NCBI GenBank assembly: GCA_027488395.1
Contig: JAIYBT010000022.1
Span: forward strand, 1-64,000
Length of the DNA: 64,000 nucleotides
Origin: Methylophilaceae bacterium
GTDB taxonomy: Bacteria; Pseudomonadota; Gammaproteobacteria; Burkholderiales; Methylophilaceae
Reading direction: 5' to 3'
A program made the translations under genes and the position numbers. Within the stretch, counting starts at the first letter, position 1, and every line of letters begins with the position of its first letter. Positions 23,196 through 34,033 of the stretch are shown in pieces. Below the pieces are notes generated by a model, which searched no databases, was not told the origin of the DNA, and worked only from the letters and a program-made list of their open reading frames with translations.

Positions 23196-23367
23196 TCTCA
23201 GTATTGGCATGCCTGCGCATTGTGCGCCTATTGCAACCATAGCATTGGGCGGACAACGCGCCCTGTTTGCACAACCTACCTAGCTAAAACCTACCGAATT
23301 TGCAAATCCTTAACGAGCATGCCAAATGTTTTGTTGGCATGTCTGACGGCCTGAATGGATAGGATTG

Positions 23368-23387
23368 CACTGCAACCGCAGTGTTTT
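23368..23387 (+). terminator. Possible terminator of the surE-pcm-nlpD unit
   Basis: cactgc-aacc-gcagtg followed by tttt. Short stem. Confidence 0.4.
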
Positions 23388-23416
23388 ACTAACCCCCTAT
23401 GACGTGGTCGATGCCA

Positions 23417-25090
23417 TCAACAATCGATTGAACCTAACACGCTACGGTTTACGCTACTCACAATCGCCTTTATCGAAGCGGTCACAATATTGTGATCCAT
23501 GCCCACGCCATAACATACACGACCATGCGCCGTGACCTCGACAAAGGCACACGCCATTGCCTCACCAGCCGCCTGACTCGCACCGGTTGACCGCTCTTCA
23601 AAACTCCGCACTTGTAACGTATAGCCCAATGGTTGCAGGGCGTGGATGGTGGCATCCACTGGCCCGTTCCCCGCACCTTCCACCGTTTGCGCTTGGCCAT
23701 TGATCATCAGCTGCAGCTGAATGCGCGTTTGGTCACCATCTTCGTTCAGGTGAAATCCTTTAAACTGCAATGGGGTATCACCGTGTAAATAATGGTCTGA
23801 AAACAATTGCCAAATATGCGCTGCGCTGACTTCACTGCCATGGGTATCCGTATACGCTTGCACCACTTGCGCAAACTCTACTTGCAGACGACGTGGCATC
23901 ACCACGCCATAATGGGTTTCCATTAAATAGGCGACACCGCCCTTGCCTGATTGACTGTTCACACGAATGATCGAATCGTAACTGCGCCCGACATCTTGCG
24001 GATCAATGGGTAAATAAGGCACATTCCAAACGGCATCCGGCCGTTGGGCTGCAAAGCCTTTTTTAATGGCATCTTGGTGTGAGCCAGAAAAGGCAGTGAA
24101 CACCAAATCACCCGCATACGGGTGACGCGGATGAATTTCAATCTGGGTACATTCTTCGACGGTGCGACCAATGGCATGAATATCGGAAAAATCCAAGCCA
24201 GGATGCACGCCTTGGCTATACAAATTGAGCGCCACGGTCACTAAATCAACATTGCCAGTCCGTTCACCGTGACCAAACAAACACCCTTCCACCCGATCTG
24301 CGCCCGCCATCATGCCAAGTTCGGTGGCAGCCACTGCTGTACCGCGATCATTGTGTGGGTGCAGGCTTAAAATCACACTGTCGCGGCGTGCAAGATGGCG
24401 ATGCATCCATTCGATTTGGTCTGCATATACATTAGGGGTGGCCACCTCAACCGTTGCGGGGCAATTGATAATGACTTTGCGGCTTGGCGTAGCCCCCCAT
24501 GCCTCGGTCACAGCATCACACACCTCTTTGGCAAAAGGTAATTCGGTTGCGGTGAAGGTTTCGGGACTGTATTGCAAGATGATCTCGGTGTCTGGCATCT
24601 CCTTTGCCAACGCCTTCACCAGCAAGACGGCGTCTACCGCCATTGCTTTGACTTCGTCTTGGCGTAGACCAAACACCACCTCGCGGAAGGTTGGCGATGT
24701 CGCGTTATAAATATGCACGATCGCCCGTTTTGCACCGCGCACCGATGCCATGGTGCGGCGGATCAAATGCTCACGCGCTTGCGTCAACACTTCAATGGTC
24801 ACATCCTCTGGAATCTGTTGTTGCTCTATCAGCCCGCGTACAAAGTCAAAATCCGTCTGAGAAGCTGAAGGAAACGCAACTTCGATTTCTTTAAAGCCGA
24901 TCTGACACAACAACTGAAACATACGCTGTTTTTTTTCAGCATCCATTGGCTCGAACAGCGACTGATTGCCATCTCGCAAATCGGTGCTCATCCAGATAGG
25001 TGCTTGCGTCAGCACCTGCGCTGGCCACTGCCGATCTGACAAGGCAATCGGTGGAAACGGCTGATATTTTTGTGCAGGATTAGTATGCAT
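23417..25090 (-). CDS. leuA: 2-isopropylmalate synthase (long, actinobacterial/yeast-type)
   Basis: MSTDLRDGNQSLFEPMDAEKK, SLHPHNDRGTAVAATELGMMAGADRVEGCLFGHGERTGNVDL. Start chosen at MHTNPAQKYQPF; ORF track begins at 25108. Confidence 0.93.
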   Translation of the reverse strand: MHTNPAQKYQPFPPIALSDRQWPAQVLTQAPIWMSTDLRDGNQSLFEPMDAEKKQRMFQLLCQIGFKEIEVAFPSASQTDFDFVRGLIEQQQIPEDVTIEVLTQAREHLIRRTMASVRGAKRAIVHIYNATSPTFREVVFGLRQDEVKAMAVDAVLLVKALAKEMPDTEIILQYSPETFTATELPFAKEVCDAVTEAWGATPSRKVIINCPATVEVATPNVYADQIEWMHRHLARRDSVILSLHPHNDRGTAVAATELGMMAGADRVEGCLFGHGERTGNVDLVTVALNLYSQGVHPGLDFSDIHAIGRTVEECTQIEIHPRHPYAGDLVFTAFSGSHQDAIKKGFAAQRPDAVWNVPYLPIDPQDVGRSYDSIIRVNSQSGKGGVAYLMETHYGVVMPRRLQVEFAQVVQAYTDTHGSEVSAAHIWQLFSDHYLHGDTPLQFKGFHLNEDGDQTRIQLQLMINGQAQTVEGAGNGPVDATIHALQPLGYTLQVRSFEERSTGASQAAGEAMACAFVEVTAHGRVCYGVGMDHNIVTASIKAIVSSVNRSVLGSIDC

Positions 25091-25204
25091 GGAGAACGCC
25101 TTTATCATTGAAATAATAGCGCTATCATAATCCTTTTTGTCATCGCAAAAATTGCGTTTTTATATTAAAAATATATTTTATTGATATATTATTTTTAAAT
25201 AATT

Positions 25205-25224
25205 AGTATTATTAGAATAATATT
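25205..25224. promoter_or_regulatory. AT-rich near-palindrome in the leuA/Lrp-family divergent promoter region
   Basis: AGTATTATT-AG-AATAATATT (8/9 paired) inside a very AT-rich intergenic. Confidence 0.4.
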
Positions 25225-25253
25225 GCTTAATTAATCGTTTATATAAAACATCT

Positions 25254-25718
25254 ATGAAAATTGATCGCTACGACAAAGCCATTCTGACCATTTTGCAAAC
25301 AGAAGGCCATTTGAGTAATCAAGCGTTGGCTGAGCGCATAGGGCTTTCGCCAGCCCCTTGTTTGCGACGGGTCAAAGCGCTGGAAGAATCGGGTTTAATT
25401 AAGGGCTATCGCGCGGAGTTAGACGCAAAAAAACTGGGGTTGCAATTGATGGCCTTGATTGGCATTTCTATGGATCAACACACGCCTGAACGTTTTGCCC
25501 TATTTGAAGCGCGCATTATTGAGATACCTGAAGTATTAGAGTGCATGTTGATTACCGGCCAACAATCTGATTATTTATTAAAAGTGGTGATTGCCGACAT
25601 GGATGCCTATCAAGCCCTGTTGTTACATAACATCAACCGCATTCCTGGCGTCACTGGCGTCCATACCAGTTTTGTATTGCGTAACGTGATTCCTCATGCA
25701 CGCTACCCAATTGATTAG
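25254..25718 (+). CDS. Lrp/AsnC-family transcriptional regulator
   Basis: N-terminal HTH GHLSNQALAERIGLSPAPCLRRVKALEESGLIKGY and RAM-type C-terminal domain. Confidence 0.93.
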   Translation: MKIDRYDKAILTILQTEGHLSNQALAERIGLSPAPCLRRVKALEESGLIKGYRAELDAKKLGLQLMALIGISMDQHTPERFALFEARIIEIPEVLECMLITGQQSDYLLKVVIADMDAYQALLLHNINRIPGVTGVHTSFVLRNVIPHARYPID

Positions 25719-25729
25719 CGTTCACCAAT

Positions 25730-25758
25730 AAAAAAGCCATGCTAGGCATGGCTTTTTT
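25730..25758. terminator. Bidirectional terminator between convergent Lrp-family and thioredoxin genes
   Basis: aaaaaagccatgc-tag-gcatggctttttt. Confidence 0.8.
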
Positions 25759-25790
25759 CATTAATGAGTACTTCTTTCTGCGTGTGGTGT

Positions 25791-26159
25791 TTATGCTTGT
25801 GCTGGCTGTGTTTTGTAAAATTCACGCACGGGCGTCATATCAAAGGCGCGCGCCCATTTAATGATTTCTTCAAAGGCGGGCGCACCAATTTCGCCCACTT
25901 GCGCATGGATGCCTGCACGCTCGCGGATGACCAACAAACCGGGAATCTGTTTGACTTCAAAATATTCAGAAATCTCAGGGTCAGTTTCAGTATTGACCAT
26001 GCCAAACACAATATCAGGATGTTGCGCAGCGGCGGCCTCAAACGTCGGCGTGAATGCCACACATGGATCACACCACGGCGCCCAAAAATCCACAATCACA
26101 AAGTCGTGTTGCTCAATGGTTTGTTTAAAATTGTCTTTGGTCAAGGTGACGACTGCCAT
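25791..26159 (-). CDS. Thioredoxin-family protein
   Basis: VIVDFWAPWCDPCVAFTPTFE (CxxC variant WCDPC). Confidence 0.9.
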   Translation of the reverse strand: MAVVTLTKDNFKQTIEQHDFVIVDFWAPWCDPCVAFTPTFEAAAAQHPDIVFGMVNTETDPEISEYFEVKQIPGLLVIRERAGIHAQVGEIGAPAFEEIIKWARAFDMTPVREFYKTQPAQA

Positions 26160-26252
26160 GGAATGTCCTATTCTGCGCTTCAGTAAAATGTTTCAATATT
26201 GTAACAGAGCTTGGCGAGCAAGCCCAAACCTCGCATCGGGTACTTGTGTTGT

Positions 26253-26852
26253 TTACACCACAGGCTGATCCCACACACCGTTAAAAAACAAGGTCCCCAA
26301 GGGTTTACGGCTTCGCTCGCTGGTTTCACGTTGCTTAGCCTCATCATCCAGCGTATCAATCGCCGCAGGAAAGCCGACGGCAACCATGGCTAATAGTTGA
26401 TAACGCGCGGGAACTTGAAAGCTTGTGCGCGCCAACTCGGCATCAAACCCACCCATTTGATGGGCCATCATCCCTAAAGCAGTGGCTTGCAAACATAAGT
26501 TTTCCGTCGCGGCGCCGGTATCATAAGGCGCCCATTTGTTTGGTTTTTCATTGTGACTAAATAAGGTATCAGCACAAATGAGCAACAACACTGGGGCATC
26601 TTTAGCCCAGCCCTGATTACCAGGCACCAAACAATCAAACGCTGTTTGCCAAGCGTGTGGGTGGGTGGCTTGATTGGCCACCACAAAACGCCAGGGCTGA
26701 TCGCCAAAACATGAAGGCGCCCAGCGGGCGGCTTCAAGCAAGCTGATGATCTGCGCGGTACTGACCGATTGTTTAGCATCGTAGGCGCGGCCACTCCAGC
26801 GTTGGGCAAGCAGGTCATGAATCGGTTGTTGGGTAATGGCGGGTTTTAACAT
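26253..26852 (-). CDS. Nitroreductase-family protein
   Basis: RWSGRAYDAKQSVSTAQIISLLEAARWAPSCFGDQPWRFVV. Confidence 0.92.
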   Translation of the reverse strand: MLKPAITQQPIHDLLAQRWSGRAYDAKQSVSTAQIISLLEAARWAPSCFGDQPWRFVVANQATHPHAWQTAFDCLVPGNQGWAKDAPVLLLICADTLFSHNEKPNKWAPYDTGAATENLCLQATALGMMAHQMGGFDAELARTSFQVPARYQLLAMVAVGFPAAIDTLDDEAKQRETSERSRKPLGTLFFNGVWDQPVV

Positions 26853-26862
26853 GCAGTTCTCC

Positions 26863-29409
26863 TTACAGTTGTTTTTTTAAGGCATATACGAGTTCAAGGG
26901 CTTGCTTAGGGGTTAACTCATCAGGCTGTACGCGCTCCAAAGCGTCCACAATAGGATGCAGGGCAGCTGGTGGCGGTTCCTCGGCAGAGACAAATAAATC
27001 ATGTTGTGGCCCTGTAGTCAGCGCCTGTGTTTCCAGTTGTTGTAATTTGCGTTTAGCCATATGCAACACCGATTTGGGAATCCCAGCCAGTTGCGCCACT
27101 TGTATACCATAACTCATGGTGGCTGCCCCCGCCTCTACTTTATGTAAAAATACGATGCCCTTGCCATGTTCGACCGCGTCTAAATGGACATTGGTAGCTT
27201 GTTTAGCCTCTTCCACAATCCGCGTCAGTTCAAAATAATGGGTAGCAAACAAGGTGAGTGCTTTGTTTTTATCGAGTAATTGCTTAGCCACGGCCCACGC
27301 CAAACTTAAGCCATCGAAGGTGCTGGTCCCTCGGCCGATTTCATCGAGCAAGACTAAACTGTGTGCGGTGGCATTGTTGAGAATATTGGCGGTTTCGGTC
27401 ATTTCCACCATAAAGGTCGAACGCCCCCCTGCCAAATCATCACTCGCGCCAATGCGCGTAAAAATACGATCGATGTGCCCAATCACTGCCGCTTGTGCCG
27501 GCACAAAACAGCCACAATACGCGAGCAACACGATCAGTGCAGTTTGCCGCATAAACGTTGATTTACCGCCCATATTGGGGCCAGTAATTAACAGCAATTG
27601 TCGGAATGGATGTAACAACACATCATTCGCCACATAGGGTTGTGCGATGCTTTCCACCACGGGGTGACGGCCATGCCGAATGTCGAGCACAATCTCAGGA
27701 CTCAATTGCGGTTGTACATAGTTGAGCGCTTGCGCGCGTTCGGCAAAACAAGCCAACACATCTAAGCTGGCCACTGCGCTGGCAACGCGTTGCAGGCTGG
27801 CAATATGCGGCAATAACGCCTCGAGCACTTGTTCGTACAACAATTTCTCGCGGGCTAACGCCCGTTCGTTAGCACTGAGCACTTTGTCTTCAAACGCTTT
27901 TAATTCTGGCGTGATAAAACGTTCTACATTTTTCAATGTTTGTCGACGACGGTAATCTGCTGGAGCGTTTTCGGCCTGTGCGCGGCTGATTTCAATATAA
28001 AAGCCATGCACACTATTAAATTCCACTTTCAGATTGCTGAGCCCAGTACGGGTTTTTTCGGCCAATTCGTATTGCAGCAAAAAGTCACCATGATTGGTTT
28101 GTAATGCCCGTAATTCATCCAGTAGGGGATCAAAACCATCCGCAATCACGCCACCCTCGCGCAACAACGCTGCAGGTTCTGCTTGTATGGCTTGTTGTAA
28201 TAACGCGATCGCCGCATCTGGCACGGTCAACTGCGCCATCAGTGTGCCCAATAAGGTCGCCTGTGGGGTTGGAATGTGTTGGGGCAAGTGCGCTAATTGC
28301 AACAAGCTATCGCGCAACCCTGATAAATCCCTTGGCCGGGCCGATTTGAGGGCGACGCGTGCTGACATGCGTTCAATATCGCCCACGGGTTTCAAAGCCG
28401 TTTGCCATGCATGAAATGTTTGATCATGCTGCAATTCCGCTACGGCTTGGTGTCGCAACAACACTGCTGATTGCTGCCGCAAAGGATGATGCAACCAATG
28501 GCGCAATAAACGCGCTCCCATAGCCGTTTTGGTGGTATTAAGTAATGCATACAAGGTGGGCTGTGCTTCACCGCGTAAGGTCATATCAATTTCTAAATTA
28601 CGGCGGGTGACAGCATCTAGTTGTACATATTGATCGCTCGACTCCACCCGCACACCAACCATATGCGGCAACGCAGTGCGTTGCGTATGTTTGACGTAAT
28701 CCAGTAAAGCGCCCGCAGCCATCACCGCAACGGTCATGTCACTGCAGCCAAAACCAGCTAAATCAAAGGTGTTAAATTGCTGACACAAGCTGCGCTGCGC
28801 ACTTTCTAAATCAAATTGCCAACTTGCCAATCGTTTTTTGGCAAGTTTGCTTTGATGCACGGCTTCATGGGTCAAGGTTTCGGCAAATACTAACTCGGCA
28901 GGCGCGATCCGCTCTAACTCTTGTGGCAGCTGAGCAGGCGCAATTTCACTCAACACAAACGCACCCGAAGTTAAATTCAGCCAAGCCAAGCCAATCAAAC
29001 CCTCTTCTTGAGCAATACACAACAACGGCCTATCTCGGGTTTCATCCAACAAGGCACTATCGGTTAAAGTGCCTGGGGTAAGGATACGCACCACTTCACG
29101 TGCGACTGGACCTTTACTGGTCGCGGGATCGCCCACTTGTTCACAGATTGCCACCGCTTCGCCCAGTTTGGTCAGTTTGGCTAAATATTGCTCGGCAGCA
29201 TGATAAGGCACCCCCGCCATTTTAATAGGTGCCCCATTACTGGCGCCGCGATGGGTTAGGGTAATACCAAGCAAGGCAGATGCTTTTTCGGCATCTTCAA
29301 AAAACAACTCATAAAAATCGCCCATACGATAAAACAACAACATGTCTGGATGCTGTGCTTTGAGCGCCAAATATTGGCGCATCATCGGAGTGTGATTTTC
29401 AATAGACAT
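26863..29409 (-). CDS. mutS: DNA mismatch repair protein MutS
   Basis: [72 protein letters not shown]. Confidence 0.98.
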   Translation of the reverse strand: MSIENHTPMMRQYLALKAQHPDMLLFYRMGDFYELFFEDAEKASALLGITLTHRGASNGAPIKMAGVPYHAAEQYLAKLTKLGEAVAICEQVGDPATSKGPVAREVVRILTPGTLTDSALLDETRDRPLLCIAQEEGLIGLAWLNLTSGAFVLSEIAPAQLPQELERIAPAELVFAETLTHEAVHQSKLAKKRLASWQFDLESAQRSLCQQFNTFDLAGFGCSDMTVAVMAAGALLDYVKHTQRTALPHMVGVRVESSDQYVQLDAVTRRNLEIDMTLRGEAQPTLYALLNTTKTAMGARLLRHWLHHPLRQQSAVLLRHQAVAELQHDQTFHAWQTALKPVGDIERMSARVALKSARPRDLSGLRDSLLQLAHLPQHIPTPQATLLGTLMAQLTVPDAAIALLQQAIQAEPAALLREGGVIADGFDPLLDELRALQTNHGDFLLQYELAEKTRTGLSNLKVEFNSVHGFYIEISRAQAENAPADYRRRQTLKNVERFITPELKAFEDKVLSANERALAREKLLYEQVLEALLPHIASLQRVASAVASLDVLACFAERAQALNYVQPQLSPEIVLDIRHGRHPVVESIAQPYVANDVLLHPFRQLLLITGPNMGGKSTFMRQTALIVLLAYCGCFVPAQAAVIGHIDRIFTRIGASDDLAGGRSTFMVEMTETANILNNATAHSLVLLDEIGRGTSTFDGLSLAWAVAKQLLDKNKALTLFATHYFELTRIVEEAKQATNVHLDAVEHGKGIVFLHKVEAGAATMSYGIQVAQLAGIPKSVLHMAKRKLQQLETQALTTGPQHDLFVSAEEPPPAALHPIVDALERVQPDELTPKQALELVYALKKQL

Positions 29410-29464
29410 GAGGCATCAGTGAGAAGAAAAGAGATCTAAAAAGTTAATCAATGGATAAAGCATC

Positions 29465-29608
29465 TTACAACAAATCACGCGCTGGTTCGGTACCAGCTAT
29501 TGCAGGCTTAACCACAAACCACTGTTTGAGAGCAGCGGGATTGTTTTGCACGCCAGCAGATACCGCGTAAAAATTCAAAAGGCTGGTAAACCAGCCTTTT
29601 GATGTCAT
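29465..29608 (-). CDS. Candidate small ORF (47 aa) of unknown function immediately downstream of suhB
   Basis: Translation MTSKGWFTSLLNFYAVSAGVQNNPAALKQWFVVKPAIAGTEPARDLL. Composition looks protein-like, but the ribosome-binding site is weak and the ORF overlaps a terminator-like hairpin. Confidence 0.25.
   Translation of the reverse strand: MTSKGWFTSLLNFYAVSAGVQNNPAALKQWFVVKPAIAGTEPARDLL
29577..29600 (-). terminator. Rho-independent terminator after suhB
   Basis: aaaaggctgg-taaa-ccagcctttt. Confidence 0.65.
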
Positions 29609-29620
29609 GCCCTAGCGTCG

Positions 29621-30454
29621 TTAAGCACCGATTGTTGGGGTTTTGATACGCTCTGTGAGGTGTGGCGCGATCACTTGCAACATTTGACCAAACACCTTAG
29701 GGTTGCCTGCGACTATATTGCCAGTGCGCAACCAGCTTTCATTCCCTTCAAAATCACCCACAATACCGCCCGCTTCAGTGACCAACAATGCGCCTGCGGC
29801 AATATCCCAAGGCGATAGATTGATTTCAAAGAAGCCATCGCTAAAACCAGCAGCCACATAAGCTAAATCGAGTGCCGCAGAGCCAGGACGACGCAAACCT
29901 GAGGTTTTTTTCGCCATGTCGCGGAAAATATCAATATAGGTTTCGAGATAGCTAAAGTCTTTAAACGGAAAACCGGTTGAAATTAAGGCTTCTTGTAATT
30001 TGCTACGTTGCGTCACGCGAATACGTCTATCGTTTAAAAATGCGCCACTGCCCTTGGTGGCCGTAAACAAATCGTTACGCACTGGGTCGTAAATCACCGC
30101 TTGCGTGATCACCCCTTTTTCTTGCAATGCAATGGAGACGCAATATGCAGGAAACCCATGCAAAAAGTTAGTGGTGCCATCGAGGGGATCGATAATCCAG
30201 ATGAAGTCTGAATCGCTATTGGTTTTTCCGCTTTCTTCGCCAAAAAAACCATGATGTGGATAAGCATCTTTTAAAATATGGATGATGGCTTGCTCAGCGC
30301 CACGGTCAACTTCACTGACAAAATCGTTGGTGTCTTTATGCTCTACTTTGAGTGCGCCGATGTCTTGAGAGGCACGATTAATGATTTTGCCAGCTTCGCG
30401 TGCTGCTTTGATGGCGACATTTAGGATGGGATGCATGCGGTAACCGCTCTTCAA
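29621..30454 (-). CDS. suhB: Inositol-1-monophosphatase family protein
   Basis: FFGEESG, WIIDPLDGTTNFLHGFPAYCVSIAL, SPWDIAAGALLVTEAGG. Confidence 0.95.
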   Translation of the reverse strand: MKSGYRMHPILNVAIKAAREAGKIINRASQDIGALKVEHKDTNDFVSEVDRGAEQAIIHILKDAYPHHGFFGEESGKTNSDSDFIWIIDPLDGTTNFLHGFPAYCVSIALQEKGVITQAVIYDPVRNDLFTATKGSGAFLNDRRIRVTQRSKLQEALISTGFPFKDFSYLETYIDIFRDMAKKTSGLRRPGSAALDLAYVAAGFSDGFFEINLSPWDIAAGALLVTEAGGIVGDFEGNESWLRTGNIVAGNPKVFGQMLQVIAPHLTERIKTPTIGA

Positions 30455-30571
30455 ACTGATAAAATAGCATTTTAACGGTTTATCAGGCGTTCACAAAATG
30501 GATTACATCCTATCAACCTATGGCCTGATCCGAATCCACTTAATCTGCAAGCACACTCAGACCCATTTTTC

Positions 30572-31309
30572 ATGACTGACTTATTCCAAAATATTCGTGT
30601 TGTCCTATGCCAAACTAGCCATCCAGGCAACATTGGTTCAACTGCGCGCGCCATGAAAACCATGGGTTTACATCGTCTCACTTTGGTTCGGCCAAAACAT
30701 TTCCCCCATGCAGAAGCTGACTCACTCGCGGTCAATGCCGTTGATGTATTACAACATGCGATGGTCACCGACAGCTTAGAAGCCGCTTTGGCGGATTGCC
30801 AATTTGTTATCGGCGTCAGTGGTAAGGAACGTTCGTTATCGCAACAAGTGATGACCGTGCGTGAGGCCGCTGCAGAAGTGGCAGTGACCGCAACACACAG
30901 TCAGGTGGCTTTGGTGTTTGGTACCGAAATGAGTGGCTTAAGCAACGCGGAAGCGGATTTATGTCACGTGCTGGCAACCATTCCCGCCAATCCAGAATAT
31001 AGCTCACTGAATCTGGCGCAGGCAGTGCAAGTGATGAGCTACGAAGTACGTATGGCGCTCACCACAGGGCAGTTACATTATGCTGAAAAACCAAGCGAAT
31101 TGGCCACGCAGGACGATCTGGAGCGGATGTACGCACATATGCGGGAAGTGTTAGAACAGATTGGCTATATCAACCCGCGCGCGCCCAAAAAATTATTTGA
31201 ACGTCTCCGTCGGCTGTACGGCCGTGCGCGCCTCGAAAAAGAGGAAGTCAATTTACTGCGTGGCATATTAACCCTCTCTGTGAATCCAAAACAACACCGC
31301 AAATATTAA
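30572..31309 (+). CDS. trmJ: tRNA (cytidine/uridine-2'-O-)-methyltransferase TrmJ
   Basis: VVLCQTSHPGNIGSTARAMKTMGLHRLTLV, VFGTEMSGLSNAE, NPEYSSLNLAQAVQ. Confidence 0.94.
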   Translation: MTDLFQNIRVVLCQTSHPGNIGSTARAMKTMGLHRLTLVRPKHFPHAEADSLAVNAVDVLQHAMVTDSLEAALADCQFVIGVSGKERSLSQQVMTVREAAAEVAVTATHSQVALVFGTEMSGLSNAEADLCHVLATIPANPEYSSLNLAQAVQVMSYEVRMALTTGQLHYAEKPSELATQDDLERMYAHMREVLEQIGYINPRAPKKLFERLRRLYGRARLEKEEVNLLRGILTLSVNPKQHRKY

Positions 31310-31426
31310 ATTCCGCCTGTGGTAAGACGATCACCATGCTTCAGATAATGTAGGCGATACAACGGAGCCTCACCCCTCTGCAGACGCATGCAAAAGGCAT
31401 GCTGAGAGTTATGGCATAATGCGAGC

Positions 31427-32179
31427 ATGTTTGAACATATCAAAGAAGACATCGCGATTGTATTTGACCGCGATCCTGCAGCGCGTACCCATTTTGAGGT
31501 ATTGACGACCTATCCCGGTGTGCACGCATTGCTGATGCATCGCTTGAGTCACTGGTTATGGGGGCATCATTATTATTGGTTAGGACGATGGCTTTCGCAC
31601 CTGAGCCGTTGGATGACTGGCGTTGAAATTCACCCAGGTGCAACCATCGGGCGTCGCGTCTTTATCGATCATGGCATGGGTGTCGTCATCGGTGAAACGG
31701 CTGTGATCGGTGATGACTGCACCCTTTATCATGGTGTGACCTTAGGCGGAACCAGTTGGAATAAAGGGAAACGCCATCCCACCCTAGAAGCAGGTGTTGT
31801 GATTGGCGCTGGCGCAAAAGTATTAGGTCCGATTGTGATTGGAAAGCAGGCAAAAATTGGCTCCAATGCGGTAGTGGTGAAAGATGTGCCCGCGCATGCA
31901 ACCGCTGTTGGTATTCCTGCGCGTATCTTAGAAGAAGAAAAAGCCAAACAACGTCAATATGCCGCCCAAAAAATGGGGTTTAATGCATATGCGGTCGGAA
32001 ATGACGAGCATGACCCCATGATTAAAGCCATCAACGGCTTGCTCGATCATGCACACCAACAGGCGATTGAGATCGAACATCTTAAAATCCAAATAGCCCA
32101 ATTAAGCGACCCTGAAACGGAAGCCAATATTGGGGATGCTTTTGCGCAAAAAACAGATCCCTCCACACTTATTAAATAA
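31427..32179 (+). CDS. cysE: Serine O-acetyltransferase
   Basis: [54 protein letters not shown]. Confidence 0.95.
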   Translation: MFEHIKEDIAIVFDRDPAARTHFEVLTTYPGVHALLMHRLSHWLWGHHYYWLGRWLSHLSRWMTGVEIHPGATIGRRVFIDHGMGVVIGETAVIGDDCTLYHGVTLGGTSWNKGKRHPTLEAGVVIGAGAKVLGPIVIGKQAKIGSNAVVVKDVPAHATAVGIPARILEEEKAKQRQYAAQKMGFNAYAVGNDEHDPMIKAINGLLDHAHQQAIEIEHLKIQIAQLSDPETEANIGDAFAQKTDPSTLIK

Positions 32180-32329
32180 ATCCTCTTATTAAAATAGATC
32201 CTTTTATTCTTCTAAAATAGATTCTCTGACGCTTCTACAAAGATGTTTATACACTTCTAAAATTGCGCTATTCATCGCTGGAAGCTTGTCCAAAGCCCAC
32301 CCCGCACATGGCATGAACTTTCGTGGCTA

Positions 32330-32362
32330 ATAATTGACTAAAACAGTAGGGTATTTTATAAT
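32330..32362 (+). promoter_or_regulatory. iscR promoter with overlapping IscR type-1 binding site
   Basis: ATAATTGACTAAAACAGTAGGGTAT (32330-32354) matches the remembered type-1 consensus ATASYYGACTRWWWYAGTCRRSTAT at 23 of 25 positions. It overlaps TTGACT (32334-32339) -17 nt- TATAAT (32357-32362). Confidence 0.75.
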
Positions 32363-32391
32363 GCATGCTTGTTTTAAAGGAAGTAAAGTCA

Positions 32392-32856
32392 ATGCGGTTA
32401 ACCACCAAAGGTCGTTTTGCTGTGACTGCCATGTTAGACATTGCGCTGCATGAAGCAGACAAACCAGTGACCCTCGCGGGCATCAGTGAGCGTCAAAGTA
32501 TTTCGCTTTCTTATTTAGAGCAATTGTTTAGCCGTTTACGCAAACAAGGGTTGGTTTCAAGTGTACGTGGTCCCGGCGGCGGTTATCGCATAGCAAAGCC
32601 GCATGCTGACATTTCAGTATCGAGCATTATTACTGCGGTGGATGAGCAAATTGACGCCACCCAATGCGGTGGCAGTGAAAACTGTCACGATGAAGGTCGT
32701 TGCATGACCCATGATCTGTGGGCGTCCCTCAACGGCAAAATCCTAGAGTATTTATCTGGGGTTAGTTTGGCTGATATGGTGGACATGCAACGCAAAAAAG
32801 TGGCTGGCACCGTGTTCTTTGCGCCACGCAAATCTGACACCACAGTTGCAGCATAA
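32392..32856 (+). CDS. iscR: Fe-S cluster regulator IscR
   Basis: [19 protein letters not shown]; cluster ligands C-x5-C-x5-C-x2-H ([16 protein letters not shown]). Confidence 0.96.
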   Translation: MRLTTKGRFAVTAMLDIALHEADKPVTLAGISERQSISLSYLEQLFSRLRKQGLVSSVRGPGGGYRIAKPHADISVSSIITAVDEQIDATQCGGSENCHDEGRCMTHDLWASLNGKILEYLSGVSLADMVDMQRKKVAGTVFFAPRKSDTTVAA

Positions 32857-32862
32857 GCGCTG

Positions 32863-34008
32863 ATGCAAACCGTTTTTTTTGATCATAACAGCACCACTGC
32901 CTTGCGCCCAAGTGTGCTAGAAGCCATGTTACCGTGGCTGACACAAACGCATGGCAACGCTACCAGCCGACATGTGTTTGGGCGACAAGCACGAGAAGCG
33001 ATAGAAGGCGCGCGTTATCAAATCGCCTCAATGGTTGGGGTGCAAGCCTCGCAAGTGGTATTTACTTCTGGTGGCACTGAGGCCAATAACTGGGCGATTA
33101 AAGGCCTGGCAGCGCAGCTTACACCTGGCCAATTATTGATCAGCGCACAAGAACATCCATGCGTGTCCAAACCTGCGCAAGCCTTGGCTTGGCACGAATG
33201 GCAAGTTAATGCTGTCGCCTCCGATGTAACGGGTGTCATTGATCTGGCAAAGTTAGCCGATGCCATGGCAACACCGACCGCATTGGTTTCGGTGATGTTA
33301 GCCAATAACGAAACTGGGATTCTACAACCGGTGGCGCACATTGCCGAAATGGCACGAAAACACAAAGCATTGATCCATACCGATGCAGTGCAAGCTTTAG
33401 GGAAAGTACCGCTCAATATGGCAGAGCTGGGTGTGCATGCCATGACGCTGTCAAGCCATAAAATTGGCGGCCCGATTGGGGTTGGTGCACTGGTTTTAGA
33501 TAAACGCGTGGATATAGCCCCGTTACTCGATGGCGGTGGTCAAGAGCGCGGCTTAAGAAGTGGCACTGAAAATATTGCAGGGATCGTGGGGTTTGCCCAT
33601 GCTTGTCAATTGGCGATTGAACAACTGGAAGCCTACAACCATCATACTCAAGCTTTGCGGATGCATTTGGAGGCGGGCTTGTTGGAGTTGGGTGCCACCA
33701 TTTTTGGGCAACATGCCAACCGCATCCCCAATACTAGTTTTTTTGCCATCGAGCACATTGAAGGTGAAACATTGGTAACGGCTTTAGACAAAGTAGGCTT
33801 TGCCGTAGCCAGTGGTTCAGCTTGCTCGAGTGACAGCGCTGCGCCAAGTCATGTGTTGTTAAGCATGGGCGTCGCGCCAGACTTGGCAAAAGGTGCAATC
33901 CGTGTCAGTTTGAATTTAAATAACACCCTCACAGAGGTGAATGCATTTTTAAGCGCCTTACAACAACAGGTGCACCGTTTAAAAAATTTAAATGCCATTG
34001 CGGCATAA
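32863..34008 (+). CDS. NifS/IscS-like cysteine desulfurase (first of two)
   Basis: [54 protein letters not shown]. Confidence 0.93.
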   Translation: MQTVFFDHNSTTALRPSVLEAMLPWLTQTHGNATSRHVFGRQAREAIEGARYQIASMVGVQASQVVFTSGGTEANNWAIKGLAAQLTPGQLLISAQEHPCVSKPAQALAWHEWQVNAVASDVTGVIDLAKLADAMATPTALVSVMLANNETGILQPVAHIAEMARKHKALIHTDAVQALGKVPLNMAELGVHAMTLSSHKIGGPIGVGALVLDKRVDIAPLLDGGGQERGLRSGTENIAGIVGFAHACQLAIEQLEAYNHHTQALRMHLEAGLLELGATIFGQHANRIPNTSFFAIEHIEGETLVTALDKVGFAVASGSACSSDSAAPSHVLLSMGVAPDLAKGAIRVSLNLNNTLTEVNAFLSALQQQVHRLKNLNAIAA

Positions 34009-34033
34009 CTATTTTTCGTTGAAAGAGCATGAC

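Noticed and set aside
23318-23342. catgccaa...ttggcatg hairpin after nlpD as terminator
   Set aside because: No U-tract follows; the shorter 23368-23387 hairpin with TTTT is the better candidate, and that is still weak.
31386-31402. gcatgc-aaaag-gcatgc repeat upstream of cysE as a regulatory hairpin
   Set aside because: Each arm is itself a 6-nt palindrome; too short to separate from chance.
32863-34008. First cysteine desulfurase as a nif-operon remnant
   Set aside because: No other nif genes nearby; placement between iscR and iscS fits an isc-operon paralogue.
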